60,471 nucleotides of DNA from Dyella_A sp049445995 (GCF_049445995.1 NZ_JBMSDZ010000020.1:1-60471), one strand, 5' to 3'. Positions 18,002 to 26,822 are shown, counted from the first letter of the stretch. The notes: a model not told the origin generated them from the sequence alone. Translations and numbers: made by a program.

Positions 18002-19717
18002 ATGCGCAGTGATGTGATGAAAACCGGCCCGGACCGCGCGCCCGCCCGGGCGATGATGCGGGCCACCGGCCTGGACGACGCGGCGATCGCCCGGCCGCTG
18101 GTCGCGGTGGTGCACACCTGGACCAACGTCAGCCCGTGCAACCTCAACCTGCGCGAGCTGGCCGACGCGGCGATCGAAGGCGTGCGCGCCGCCGGCGGCA
18201 CGCCGGTGGAGTTCAACACCATCGCGATCACCGACGGCATGGCGATGGGCACGCCCGGCATGCGCGCCTCGCTGGTCAGCCGCGAGGTGATCACCGACTC
18301 GATCGAGCTGGCCGTGGACGGCCATTCGCTCGACGCGATGGTGGTGCTGTGCGGCTGCGACAAGACCATCCCCGCCGCCGCGATGGCGCTGGCGCGGCTG
18401 AACATCCCCGGCGTGGCGCTGTACGGCGGCACCATCGCGCACGGCAACCACGACAACCACCCGATCACCATCCAGCAGGTGTTCGAGGCGGTCGGCGCGC
18501 ACGGCGCCGGCAGGATCGACGACGCCGAACTGACCGCGGTGGAGCGCGACGCCTGCCCCGGCGCGGGCGCCTGCGGCGGCCAGTTCACCGCCAACACCAT
18601 GGCGATGGTGCTGACCACGCTGGGCCTGTCGCCGATGGGCTTCAACGACATCCCCGCCACCCATCCGGCCAAGCGGCAGGCGGCCTACCGCTGCGGCGAG
18701 CTAGTGATGGAATGCCTGAAGGCCGAGCGCCGCCCGTCCGACCTGCTCAGCCGCAGCGCGTTCCAGAACGCCGCACGCATGGTCGCCGCCACCGCCGGCT
18801 CCACCAACGCGGTGCTGCACCTGCTGGCGATCGCCCGCGAGGCCGGCGTGGAGTGGAGCATCGAGGACTTCGAGCCCGCCTCGGTGCACACGCCGGTGAT
18901 CGCCGACCTGCTGCCCGGTGGGCGCTACACCGCGGTGGAGATGTTCGGCGCCGGCGGCGCCGCCCGCGTGGCGCAGGAGCTGATCGCCGCCGGCATGCTC
19001 GCCGACACGCCCACCGTCACCGGCCGCTCGCTGTTCGCCGAAGCCGCCGCCGCGCCGCGTGCCGAAGCGCAGGACGTGATCCATCCGGTCAGCGCCCCGC
19101 TCAAGCCGCGCGGCGGCTACTCGATCCTCTACGGCAACCTCGCGCCCGAGGGCTGCATCCTCAAGCTGGCCGGCAAGACCGGCGCGCAGTTCGAGGGCCC
19201 GGCGCGCGTGTTCGAGAGCGAGGAGGCCGCATTCGCCGCCGTGCAGTCCGGCGGCATCGCCAGGGGCGACGTCATCGTGATCCGCAACGAGGGTCCGGCC
19301 GGCGGCCCCGGCATGCGCGAGATGCTCGGCGTCACCGCGGCGCTGGTCGGTCGCGGCCTGGGCGACGACGTCGCGCTGATCACCGACGGCCGCTTCTCCG
19401 GCGCCACCCACGGCTTCATGGTCGGCCACATCGCGCCCGAAGCCGTGCGCGGCGGCCCGATCGCCCTGCTGCGCGAGGGCGACCGCATCGTCATCGACGG
19501 CGAGCGGCGCGAACTGCGCACCAGCGCCGATCTCGACGCTCGTCGCGCCGACTGGAAGGCGCCGCCGCCGAAGGTCACCCAGGGTGCGCTGGCCAAGTAC
19601 GCCCGCCTGGTCGGCTCCGCCTCCGACGGCGCCACCACGCGCGCCGACACCCCCTCCGTTTCGGCCGTCCAGACGGCCAAATCATCGCAAGCACACACCC
19701 AAGGAGTCACCGCATGA
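18002..19717 (+). CDS. ilvD: Dihydroxy-acid dehydratase
   Basis: This 571-residue iron-sulfur enzyme dehydrates the dihydroxy acids of both the valine and isoleucine branches. Cluster-ligand motifs LCGCDKTIPAA and ACPGAGACGGQFTANTM are clear, and TDGRFSGATHGFMVGHIAPEA lies near the C-terminus. The ATG at 18002 is chosen because GGAG (17992-17995) precedes it; ATGs at 17990 and 18017 are alternatives. The conserved part begins at about residue 14 (ARAMMRATGL). A C-terminal tail of about 30 residues after KYARLVG looks poorly conserved. The stop overlaps ilvC by four bases (ATGA). It falls in the 560-620 residue range of the family. Confidence 0.95.
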   Translation: MRSDVMKTGPDRAPARAMMRATGLDDAAIARPLVAVVHTWTNVSPCNLNLRELADAAIEGVRAAGGTPVEFNTIAITDGMAMGTPGMRASLVSREVITDSIELAVDGHSLDAMVVLCGCDKTIPAAAMALARLNIPGVALYGGTIAHGNHDNHPITIQQVFEAVGAHGAGRIDDAELTAVERDACPGAGACGGQFTANTMAMVLTTLGLSPMGFNDIPATHPAKRQAAYRCGELVMECLKAERRPSDLLSRSAFQNAARMVAATAGSTNAVLHLLAIAREAGVEWSIEDFEPASVHTPVIADLLPGGRYTAVEMFGAGGAARVAQELIAAGMLADTPTVTGRSLFAEAAAAPRAEAQDVIHPVSAPLKPRGGYSILYGNLAPEGCILKLAGKTGAQFEGPARVFESEEAAFAAVQSGGIARGDVIVIRNEGPAGGPGMREMLGVTAALVGRGLGDDVALITDGRFSGATHGFMVGHIAPEAVRGGPIALLREGDRIVIDGERRELRTSADLDARRADWKAPPPKVTQGALAKYARLVGSASDGATTRADTPSVSAVQTAKSSQAHTQGVTA

Positions 19718-20760
19718 GCACGAACAACGACAACATCCCCGATCAGGGCCGCCTCGCCCAAGGCCGCCTCGCCAAGGGCCGCATCGCCGTGCTCGGCTAC
19801 GGCAGCCAGGGCCGCGCCCATGCGCTGAACCTGCGCGACTCCGGCCTCGACGTGGTCGTGGGCCTGCGCCCGAACGGCCCGACCTGGCACAAGGCCAAGG
19901 CCGAGGGCTTCACCGTGGTGGAACCGGCCGAGGCGGTGAAGGGCGCCGACCTGGTCGCCGTGCTCACCCCGGACATGGTGCAGCCCACCCTCTACAAGGA
20001 ATCGATCGAACCGAACATCAAGCCCGGCGCGGCGCTCTTGTTCGCGCACGGCTTCAACGTGCACTTCGGCCAGATCGTGCCGCGCAAGGACATCGACGTG
20101 ATCCTGGTCGCGCCGAAGGGCCCGGGCGCGCTGGTGCGCACCGAATACGAGCGCGGCCGCGGCGTGCCTAGCATCTGGGCGGTGTACCAGGACGTCAGCG
20201 GCCAGGCCGAGGCCCGGGCGCACGCCTACGCCGACGGCATCGGCGGCGGCCGCGCGCTGCTGATCAAGACCGACTTCAAGGAAGAGACCGAGACCGACCT
20301 GTTCGGCGAGCAGGCGGTGCTGTGCGGCGGCGCCAGCGAGCTGGTGAAGGCGGGCTTCGAGACCCTGGTGGAAGCGGGCTACCAGCCGGAGATCGCCTAC
20401 TACGAGGTGATGCACGAGCTGAAGCTGATCGTCGACCTGTTCTACGAGGGCGGCCTGACCAGGATGCTGCAGTTCGTCTCCGAGACCGCGCAGTACGGCG
20501 ACTACGTCAGCGGCCCGCGGGTGATCGACGCCGGCGTCAAGGCGCGCATGAAGGAGGTGCTGAAGGACATCCAGGACGGCACCTTCGCGAAGAACTGGAC
20601 CGAGGAATACAAGGCCGGCCTGCCCAACTACCAGCGCCTGAAGCAGGCCGACCTCGACCACCCGATCGAGAAAGTCGGCGCCGCCCTGCGCGCCCGCATG
20701 CCGTGGCTGCAGACCGGCAATGCCGCGGCCACCGCCGCACCGCTCAAGAAAGTGGGGTGA
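19714..20760 (+). CDS. ilvC: Ketol-acid reductoisomerase (class I)
   Basis: The 348-residue enzyme rearranges and reduces acetolactate and acetohydroxybutyrate with NADPH and Mg2+. The Rossmann motif AVLGYGSQGRAHALNLRDSG begins near residue 28, and FAHGFNVHF and VAPKGPG follow. The knotted C-terminal domain carries the metal and substrate residues (DLFGEQAVLCGG; YYEVMHELKLIVDLFYEGG). The length is that of the short, class I form. The N-terminus has a small internal repeat (GRLAQGRLAKGR) in place of the usual acidic lead. It overlaps ilvD by four bases. The ilvB gene follows after 450 bases of tandem repeats. Confidence 0.96.
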   Translation: MSTNNDNIPDQGRLAQGRLAKGRIAVLGYGSQGRAHALNLRDSGLDVVVGLRPNGPTWHKAKAEGFTVVEPAEAVKGADLVAVLTPDMVQPTLYKESIEPNIKPGAALLFAHGFNVHFGQIVPRKDIDVILVAPKGPGALVRTEYERGRGVPSIWAVYQDVSGQAEARAHAYADGIGGGRALLIKTDFKEETETDLFGEQAVLCGGASELVKAGFETLVEAGYQPEIAYYEVMHELKLIVDLFYEGGLTRMLQFVSETAQYGDYVSGPRVIDAGVKARMKEVLKDIQDGTFAKNWTEEYKAGLPNYQRLKQADLDHPIEKVGAALRARMPWLQTGNAAATAAPLKKVG

Positions 20761-20766
20761 CGAAGT

Positions 20767-21176
20767 GCTCGAAGCCCTCTCCCCTGCGCAGCGGGGGAGA
20801 GGGCTGGGTGAGGGGGGGACGCTCTTGCTTCGGCCGCCATCCACGGCAAGAGCCAGAGCCCCCCCTCACCCCGACCCTCTCCCCCGGCGGCTTCGCCTCC
20901 AGGGGAGAGGGAGCAAGAAAGCCGGCACCTCGCGAAAAACCGGCCGAAGCTGCTTGAAGCCCTCTCCCCTGCGCAGCGGGGGAGAGGGCTGGGTGAGGGG
21001 GGGGGGACGCTCTTGCTTCGGCCGCTACCCACGGCAAGAGCCAGAGCCCCCCTCACCCCGACCCTCTCCCCCCGGCGGCTTCGCCTCCAGGGGAGAGGGA
21101 GCCAAAAGCCGGGGTCTCGCGGGATGCCGGCCGCTGTTGCTTCGAACCCTTCCTCGCGCAAGCGGGGAGAGGGAGT
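20767..21176. repeat. Tandem array of a ~185-bp unit (about 2.2 copies) between ilvC and ilvB
   Basis: Unit 1 starts at 20767 and unit 2 at 20952; a diverged partial third unit starts near 21137. Each unit holds a hairpin (CCCTCTCCCCTGCGCAGCGG... closing with GGGGAGAGGG), the stretch ACGCTCTTGCTTCGGCCGC, and a mirrored hairpin around CCCGGCGGCTTCGCCTCCAG. The family is the one also seen between leuC and leuD and in the biotin operon. The whole 450-base gap is accounted for by this array plus the ilvB ribosome site. No gene is seen. Confidence 0.88.
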
Positions 21177-21210
21177 GGAAAGGCCCACCACCGTTGAAGG
21201 ATGTTTGCTG

Positions 21211-23121
21211 ATGAACGCGCCATCGCTGAAAGCTGCACCGGACACCCGACAGGCTCCGCACGCTGCGCCGGCAGGGCTGCCGCCGCCGGGCGTGCATCCG
21301 CTCGCCGGCCGCGCCATGAGCGGTGCCGAGATCGCGGTGCAGGTGTTCGCCGACGAAGGGGTGGAGGTGCTGTTCGGCTATTCCGGCGGCGCGATCCTGC
21401 CGGTGTACGACGCGGTGTTCCGCTACAACGCCGAGCACCCGCGCGAGGACGGCCGCGAGCCGATGCCGCTGATCGTGCCGGCCAACGAGCAGGGGGCGGG
21501 GTTCATGGCGGCAGGCTTCGCGCGTGCCTCGGGCAAGGTCGGCGTGGCGGTGGTCACATCCGGTCCCGGCGCCACCAACACGGTGACGCCGGTGCGCGAC
21601 TCGATGGCCGATTCGATCCCGATGGTGGTGATCTGCGGCCAGGTGCCCACCGCGGCGATCGGCAGCGATGCGTTCCAGGAGGCGCCGATCACCAGCATCA
21701 TGAGTGCCTGCGCCAAGCACGTGTTCCTGATCACCGAGCCGGCCAGGCTGGAATCCACCCTGCGCACCGCGTTCGAGCTGGCGCGCAGCGGCCGGCCCGG
21801 CCCGGTGGTGGTGGACATCCCCAAGGACGTGCAGAACGCCGCGCTGACCTTCCAGGGCGAGGGGCAGCTGGCGATCCCCGGCTACCGCGCGCGGATGCGG
21901 GCGGTGGAGCAATCGCACCTGTCCGACGCGGACTGCGCCGCGTTCTTCGCCGCGCTGGGGCAGGCGAAGCGGCCGCTGATCTACGCCGGCGGCGGCGTGA
22001 TCGCGGCCGAGGCGGCCGAGGCGCTGCGCGCGTTCGTCGACGCCTTCGGCCTGCCGGTCACCACCACGCTGATGGGGCTGGGCGCGGTCGACACCACCGG
22101 ACCGCTGGCGCTGCACATGCTGGGCATGCACGGCACCGCGTACGCCAACTACGCGGTGGAGGACTGCGATTTCGTGCTGGCGCTGGGCGCGCGCTTCGAC
22201 GACCGCGTGGCCGGCGTGCCGGCGAAGTTCGCGCCGCGGGCGCGCTATGTCGCCCAGGTCGACATCGATCCGGCCGAGATCGGCAAGGTGAAGGCGGTCG
22301 ACTGGCACCACTGCGGGCCGATGGTGCGCACGCTGGACCGGCTGCGCCGCTACGGCAAGGCACAGGGCTTCCGCCCGCAGGCCGATCGCCGCTACGCCGC
22401 ATGGCACGCGCACGTGGTCGAGCTCAAGCGCGTGCATGCGATGAACTACGACCGCGCCAGCGCGATGATCCAGCCCTACGCGGTGATCGAGGCGATCAAC
22501 CGCATCACCGACGGCCGCGCGATCATTTCCACCGGCGTCGGCCAGCACCAGATGTGGGCCGCGCAGTATTTCGACTTCCGCGGACCGCGCCAGTGGCTCA
22601 CCTCCGGCTCGATGGGCACGATGGGCTTCGGCCTGCCGGCGGCGATCGGCGCGCAGTTCGCGCGGCCGGAGGCGCTGGTGATCGACATCGACGGCGACGC
22701 CAGCATCCGCATGAACTTCGGCGAGCTGGAGACGGTGACCACCTACGGCCTGCCGCTGAAGGTGGTGGTGTTCAACAACGCCGGCGACGGCATGGTGCGG
22801 CAGTGGCAGAAGCTGTTCTTCGAGAGCCGCTTCGCCTCGTCGGACAAGACGTTGCACACCAAGGATTTCGTCAAGGCCGCGCAGGCCGACGGCTTCGCCT
22901 GGGCGCAGCGGCTGGACCAGCCGGCCGAGATCGAGCGCGTGATCGCCGACTTCCTCGCCTTCGACGGTCCGGCCTTCCTCGAGGTGATCATCGACCCGGA
23001 CGCCGGCGTCTACCCGATGGTCGGCCCCGGCATGACCTACGCGCAGATGATCACCGGCGAGCACATCGCCTCGCGCACGCCGCCGGAGGCGGCGGACGGG
23101 GCGCCGGCGGACATGTTCTAG
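21211..23121 (+). CDS. ilvB: Acetolactate synthase, large (catalytic) subunit
   Basis: The 636-residue thiamine-diphosphate enzyme makes acetolactate from pyruvate and acetohydroxybutyrate from pyruvate plus 2-oxobutyrate. The catalytic glutamate is E93 in VPANEQGAGFMAAGFAR. The FAD/middle domain and the C-terminal ThDP motif IDIDGDASIRMNFGELET are present. AAGGA at 21197-21201 precedes the ATG at 21211; the frame stays open upstream but runs into the repeats. About 40 residues at the N-terminus (Pro/Ala-rich) precede the conserved start MSGAEIAVQVFADEGVEV, so a start at 21316 is also possible. The small subunit gene follows after 244 bases. The symbol ilvG would be equally defensible. Confidence 0.94.
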   Translation: MNAPSLKAAPDTRQAPHAAPAGLPPPGVHPLAGRAMSGAEIAVQVFADEGVEVLFGYSGGAILPVYDAVFRYNAEHPREDGREPMPLIVPANEQGAGFMAAGFARASGKVGVAVVTSGPGATNTVTPVRDSMADSIPMVVICGQVPTAAIGSDAFQEAPITSIMSACAKHVFLITEPARLESTLRTAFELARSGRPGPVVVDIPKDVQNAALTFQGEGQLAIPGYRARMRAVEQSHLSDADCAAFFAALGQAKRPLIYAGGGVIAAEAAEALRAFVDAFGLPVTTTLMGLGAVDTTGPLALHMLGMHGTAYANYAVEDCDFVLALGARFDDRVAGVPAKFAPRARYVAQVDIDPAEIGKVKAVDWHHCGPMVRTLDRLRRYGKAQGFRPQADRRYAAWHAHVVELKRVHAMNYDRASAMIQPYAVIEAINRITDGRAIISTGVGQHQMWAAQYFDFRGPRQWLTSGSMGTMGFGLPAAIGAQFARPEALVIDIDGDASIRMNFGELETVTTYGLPLKVVVFNNAGDGMVRQWQKLFFESRFASSDKTLHTKDFVKAAQADGFAWAQRLDQPAEIERVIADFLAFDGPAFLEVIIDPDAGVYPMVGPGMTYAQMITGEHIASRTPPEAADGAPADMF

Positions 23122-23152
23122 GTGGCGTGGCTGGCGCATTCAGAGCAAAGAC

Positions 23153-23270
23153 GCTGGATCCCAGCGTTCGCTGGGATGACGGGAATGAGAGTTCACGATG
23201 CGCCTGTGAACGTCTCGCTAGCGCAAGCCCCACGCCCGTCATCCCGGCGAAAGCCGGGATCCAGTGACTC
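23153..23270. repeat. Paired repeat element between ilvB and the small-subunit gene
   Basis: CTGGATCCCAGCG..CGCTGGGATGACGG at 23153-23182 and CCGTCATCCCGGCGAAAGCC..GGGATCCAG at about 23236-23266 are inverted relatives of each other and of the pair at 16578-16718. They can form local hairpins or one long stem. No gene lies in the gap. Confidence 0.82.
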
Positions 23271-23365
23271 ATCCACGCCAGAACTCATCGCCCCGTCACA
23301 ACTCGGCCGAGCTTTGAACGTCGGTCGGTGACCGGAAAAGGCAAGAAAGCGACTCACGGAATCCC

Positions 23366-23638
23366 ATGAAACATACTCTCTCCATCCTCCTGCAAAACGA
23401 AGCCGGCGCGCTGGTGCGCGTGGCCGGGCTGTTCTCCTCGCGCGGCTACAACATCGACTCGCTCAACGTGGCGCCGACCACCGACATCGAGGTGTCGCGG
23501 CTGATCGTGGTGACCCACGGCGGTGAGGATTCGATCGAGCAGATCCTCAAGCAGGCGCGCAAGCTGGTGGACGTGATCGAGGCGGTGGAGCTGCCGGCGC
23601 CGGTGGCGCTGGCGTCGGACCCGGCCGCCGGCGCGTGA
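23366..23638 (+). CDS. Acetolactate synthase, small regulatory subunit (short form)
   Basis: The 90-residue protein is a single ACT domain (TLSILLQNEAGALVRVAGLF and GYNIDSLNVAPTTD at residues 4-45), the valine/isoleucine-binding fold of IlvH/IlvN/IlvM. The usual IlvH is about 160 residues with a second C-terminal domain; that domain is absent, so this is the short IlvM/IlvN-like type. It presumably activates IlvB and may confer feedback inhibition. A purine-rich run (GGAAAAGGCAAG) lies upstream of the ATG. The stop overlaps the ilvA GTG start (GTGA at 23635-23638). The position between ilvB and ilvA matches ilv operons of relatives. Confidence 0.92.
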   Translation: MKHTLSILLQNEAGALVRVAGLFSSRGYNIDSLNVAPTTDIEVSRLIVVTHGGEDSIEQILKQARKLVDVIEAVELPAPVALASDPAAGA

Positions 23639-25230
23639 ACGCGATGGAAGACGACTCCCACCTCGACCTGCTGCGCCGCGTGCTCACCGCGCGCGTCTAC
23701 GAGGTGGCGCGGCAGACCGAGCTGGACCCCGCGCCCGCGCTGTCGCGGCGGCTCGGCAACACCGTGCTGCTCAAGCGCGAGGACAACCAGCCGGTGTTCT
23801 CGTTCAAGCTGCGCGGTGCCTACAACAAGATGGTGCATCTGGATGCCGCCGCCCGCGCGCGCGGGGTGATCACCGCCTCGGCCGGCAACCACGCGCAGGG
23901 CGTGGCGCTGGCCGCGGCGCGGCTGGGCATCCGCGCGGCGATCGTGATGCCGCAGACCGCGCCGCAGGTGAAGGTGGACGCGGTGCGCGCGATCGGCGGC
24001 GACGCGGTGGAGGTGGTGCTGGCCGGTGATTCCTACAGCGAGGCCCAGGCCGCGGCCGCCGCACTGCAGATGGAACACGGCTACACCCTGGTGCATCCGT
24101 TCGACGATCCGGACGTGATCGCCGGCCAGGGCACGGTGGGCATGGAGATCCTGCGCCAGCACGCCGGGCCGCTGCACGCGATCTTCGTGCCGGTGGGCGG
24201 CGGCGGCCTGCTCGCCGGCGTGGCCGCGTTCGTCAAGGCGGTGCGCCCGGAGGTGCGGGTGATCGGCGTGCAGAGCGCCGCCGCCGATGCCATGACCCAG
24301 TCGCTGGCGGCCGGTGAGCGCGTGCTGCTGGAGGAGGTCGGCCTGTTCGCCGACGGCACCGCGGTGAAACAGGTGGGCGAACAGACCTTCGCGATCTGCC
24401 GGCAGCACGTGGACGGCATGATCCGGGTCGACACCGACGCCATCTGCGCGGCGATCAAGGACGTGTTCGTCGACACCCGCAGCGTGCCCGAGCCGTCCGG
24501 CGCGCTCGCCGTGGCCGGGCTCAAGCAGTACACCGCCGCGCACGGCCTGCAGAACGAGACGCTGGTGGCGATCTGCTCCGGCGCCAACATGAATTTCGAT
24601 CGGCTCAGTTTCGTCGCCGAGCGCGCCGAGGTGGGCGAGCAGCGCGAGGCGCTGTTCGCGGTGACGATTCCGGAGGAGCGCGGCAGCTTCCGCCGCTTCT
24701 GCGAGGCGCTGGGCCGGCACAGCCTGACCGAGTTCAACTACCGCATCGGCGACGCGCGGCAGGCGCACCTGTTCGTCGGCATCCGCACCGGCGGGCGCGC
24801 CGAGAGCCGCGCGCTGGCCCGTACGTTCGAGGCGCAGGGCTTCGGCGTGCTCGACCTGTGCGACGACGAACTGGCCAAGCTGCACCTGCGCCACATGGTG
24901 GGTGGGCGCTCGCCGCTGGCGCACGACGAGCTGCTGTACCGCTTCGACTTCCCCGAGCGTCCTGGCGCGCTGACCCGTTTCCTGGCGCAGCTGCATCCGG
25001 ACTGGAACGTCAGCCTGTTCCACTACCGCAACCAGGGCGCCGACCACGGCCACATTCTGGTTGGCCTGCAGGTGCCGCCGGCCGAGCGCGTGCTGTTCGC
25101 ACGCTTCCTCGCCACACTGGGCTATCCGTACCGCGACGAGAGCGCCAACCCGGCGTATCGGCTGCTGCTGTGCGAGCCGCCGCCGGCAACGGTCCACGCG
25201 ATGAGCGCTGGCACGGCGCTGGCGCGCTGA
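23635..25230 (+). CDS. ilvA: Threonine ammonia-lyase, biosynthetic
   Basis: This 531-residue PLP enzyme deaminates threonine to 2-oxobutyrate and commits it to isoleucine. The PLP lysine is K58 in SFKLRGAYNK; ASAGNHAQG and the phosphate-binding VGGGGLLAG follow. After about residue 335 two ACT-like regulatory domains are visible (EERGSFRRFCEALG; FPERPGALTRFLAQLHP), the isoleucine/valine-responsive part that marks the biosynthetic form. The GTG at 23635 overlaps the preceding stop; an ATG at 23644 is an alternative. It is the last gene of the operon and draws on threonine made by the thr operon 15 kb upstream. No obvious terminator follows before ubiA. Confidence 0.95.
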   Translation: MNAMEDDSHLDLLRRVLTARVYEVARQTELDPAPALSRRLGNTVLLKREDNQPVFSFKLRGAYNKMVHLDAAARARGVITASAGNHAQGVALAAARLGIRAAIVMPQTAPQVKVDAVRAIGGDAVEVVLAGDSYSEAQAAAAALQMEHGYTLVHPFDDPDVIAGQGTVGMEILRQHAGPLHAIFVPVGGGGLLAGVAAFVKAVRPEVRVIGVQSAAADAMTQSLAAGERVLLEEVGLFADGTAVKQVGEQTFAICRQHVDGMIRVDTDAICAAIKDVFVDTRSVPEPSGALAVAGLKQYTAAHGLQNETLVAICSGANMNFDRLSFVAERAEVGEQREALFAVTIPEERGSFRRFCEALGRHSLTEFNYRIGDARQAHLFVGIRTGGRAESRALARTFEAQGFGVLDLCDDELAKLHLRHMVGGRSPLAHDELLYRFDFPERPGALTRFLAQLHPDWNVSLFHYRNQGADHGHILVGLQVPPAERVLFARFLATLGYPYRDESANPAYRLLLCEPPPATVHAMSAGTALAR

Positions 25231-25345
25231 GCGCGACGGGACAGTGCGCGCAGCGCAGCAGTTGCTCGGCCGGGATCGCCGCGCTCGGCGTCGCGCTTGT
25301 ACAGGGTCACCACCTCGGCGTCGGCCAGCTCGGCCAGCGACAGGC

Positions 25346-25354
25346 TGCTAGACT
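25346..25354 (+). promoter_or_regulatory. Candidate extended -10 promoter of ubiA
   Basis: TGC-TAGACT is an extended -10 element. The GTG at 25361 begins 6 bases after it, so the transcript would be leaderless or nearly so. No -35 box is evident. This is the third site in the window with this spacing. Confidence 0.4.
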
Positions 25355-25360
25355 TCCGCG

Positions 25361-26377
25361 GTGGCTCCGACCTCGCGCAAACGCTCACGCCGCCCCGCTC
25401 CGCCGCCGGCCGGCCGGCCGCGCCCGGCCGCCGTCGGCCGCAAGCCGGTGCGTCCGGCCGACGCCTCGCCGCGCGCCACCCGCGCGCTCGACCGCCTGCT
25501 CGCGCCGCTGCCGCCGCATCTGCACGGAAAGGCGCGCGACTACCTGGTGCTCACCCGCATGGACCGCCCGGTCGGCGCGCTGCTGCTGCTGTGGCCGACC
25601 TGGTGGGCGCTGTGGCTGGCCGCGGGCGACTTTCCGCCGTGGCCCGCGCTGTTCATCTTCACCCTTGGCGTGTTCACCATGCGCGCGGCCGGCTGTGCCA
25701 TCAACGACTACGCCGACCGCAAGCTCGACCCGCAGGTGGCGCGCACCGCCGGACGGCCGATCGCCAGCGGCCGGGTGACGCCGCGCGAGGCGCTGATGGT
25801 GTTCGGCGCGCTGCTGGCATTCGCCTTCGTGCTGGTGCTGTTCACCAACGCGCTGACGATCAAGCTCTCCTTCGCCGGCGCCGCGCTGGCGGCGCTGTAT
25901 CCGTTCACCAAGCGCTACACCTACCTGCCGCAGGTGGTGCTGGGCGCGGCGTTCGGCTGGGCCATCCCGATGGCGTTCGCGGCGGTGACCGACAGCGTGT
26001 CGCCGCTGGGCTGGCTGCTGTTCATCGGCAACATCCTGTGGTCGGTGATCTACGACACCGAGTACGCGATGGTCGACCGCGACGACGACATCAAGGCCGG
26101 CGCCAAGTCCACCGCGATCCTGTTCGGCGACGCCGACCTGCCGATCCTGGCGATCCTGATGGCCACGTTCGAGCTGGCGATGGTTTTCGTCGGCCAGCGC
26201 GCGCAGCTGGGCTGGCCGTACTGGCTGGCGCTGGTGGCCAGCGTGGCGCTGTTCGGCCACCAGTTGTGGCGCATCCGCGGGCGCGACCGCGACGCCTGCC
26301 TGGCCGCGTTCCGCCACAACCACTGGCTCGGCCTCACGCTGTGGGCCGGCATCGTGGTGGCGCTGGCGCTCAAATGA
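25361..26377 (+). CDS. ubiA: 4-hydroxybenzoate octaprenyltransferase
   Basis: The 338-residue integral membrane prenyltransferase attaches the polyprenyl tail to 4-hydroxybenzoate in ubiquinone synthesis. The first Asp-rich motif NDYADRKLD (residues 115-123) and the second, DRDDDIKAGAKS (about 230), bind prenyl diphosphate through Mg2+. Several membrane segments follow. The core matches the family from about residue 55 (KARDYLVLTRMDRPVGALLL). The first 45 residues are an Arg/Pro/Ala-rich extension produced by the GTG start; GTG at 25448 is an alternative. The stop overlaps the next gene by four bases (ATGA). The gap of 130 bases to ilvA contains no supported gene. Confidence 0.93.
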   Translation: MAPTSRKRSRRPAPPPAGRPRPAAVGRKPVRPADASPRATRALDRLLAPLPPHLHGKARDYLVLTRMDRPVGALLLLWPTWWALWLAAGDFPPWPALFIFTLGVFTMRAAGCAINDYADRKLDPQVARTAGRPIASGRVTPREALMVFGALLAFAFVLVLFTNALTIKLSFAGAALAALYPFTKRYTYLPQVVLGAAFGWAIPMAFAAVTDSVSPLGWLLFIGNILWSVIYDTEYAMVDRDDDIKAGAKSTAILFGDADLPILAILMATFELAMVFVGQRAQLGWPYWLALVASVALFGHQLWRIRGRDRDACLAAFRHNHWLGLTLWAGIVVALALK

Positions 26378-26751
26378 TCGCCGCGCTCAGGCGCTGGGCC
26401 CGCCGCTTCAAGCGGCAGACGCTGACCGTGTACTTCCTCGCCCGCGATCCACGCCTGCCCATGCCGCTGCGCCTGCTGGCGCTCGCCGTGGCGGCCTGTG
26501 CGCTGAGCCCGATCGACCTGATCCCGGACTTCATCCCGGTGCTGGGCTATCTGGACGACCTGCTGATCGTGCCGCTGGGGCTGGCGCTGATCCTGCGCCT
26601 GGCGCCGCGGCCGCTGCTGCTCGATGCGCGGCGACGCGCGCGGGTGCTGCAGGGCAGACCCGTGAGCCGCACCGCCGCGGCGGTCATTGTGCTGCTGTGG
26701 CTGCTGGCGCTCGGCTGGACGGCGTGGTGGCTGTGGCGACGCACGCATTGA
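26374..26751 (+). CDS. YkvA-like (DUF1232) small membrane protein
   Basis: The 125-residue protein contains the DUF1232 signature LSPIDLIPDFIPVLGYLDDLL (about residues 47-67) and hydrophobic segments at about 32-48, 60-75 and 100-118. The family has no established biochemical role. It is translationally coupled to ubiA through the overlapping ATGA. The following gene, comF, points towards it, with 71 bases between the stops and no clear terminator hairpin there. Confidence 0.85.
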   Translation: MIAALRRWARRFKRQTLTVYFLARDPRLPMPLRLLALAVAACALSPIDLIPDFIPVLGYLDDLLIVPLGLALILRLAPRPLLLDARRRARVLQGRPVSRTAAAVIVLLWLLALGWTAWWLWRRTH

Positions 26752-26822
26752 GCGGGTCGGCGTCGCCCGTGCCGACCACGCGTTGCCCTGGAAGCCTCCG
26801 GCCGACCGGCGCCGCGACCCAG

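Noticed and set aside
20767..21176. A CRISPR array suggested by regular repeats
   Set aside because: The repeat unit is about 185 bp with the whole unit conserved, there are no unique spacers, and no cas genes are present.
25122..25388. An 88-codon minus-strand frame between ilvA and ubiA with a somewhat protein-like stretch (LAELADAEVVTLYKRDAERG)
   Set aside because: It overlaps the ends of both flanking genes on the opposite strand, has no ribosome site and continues as random-looking sequence. It could be a relic, but I cannot support it.
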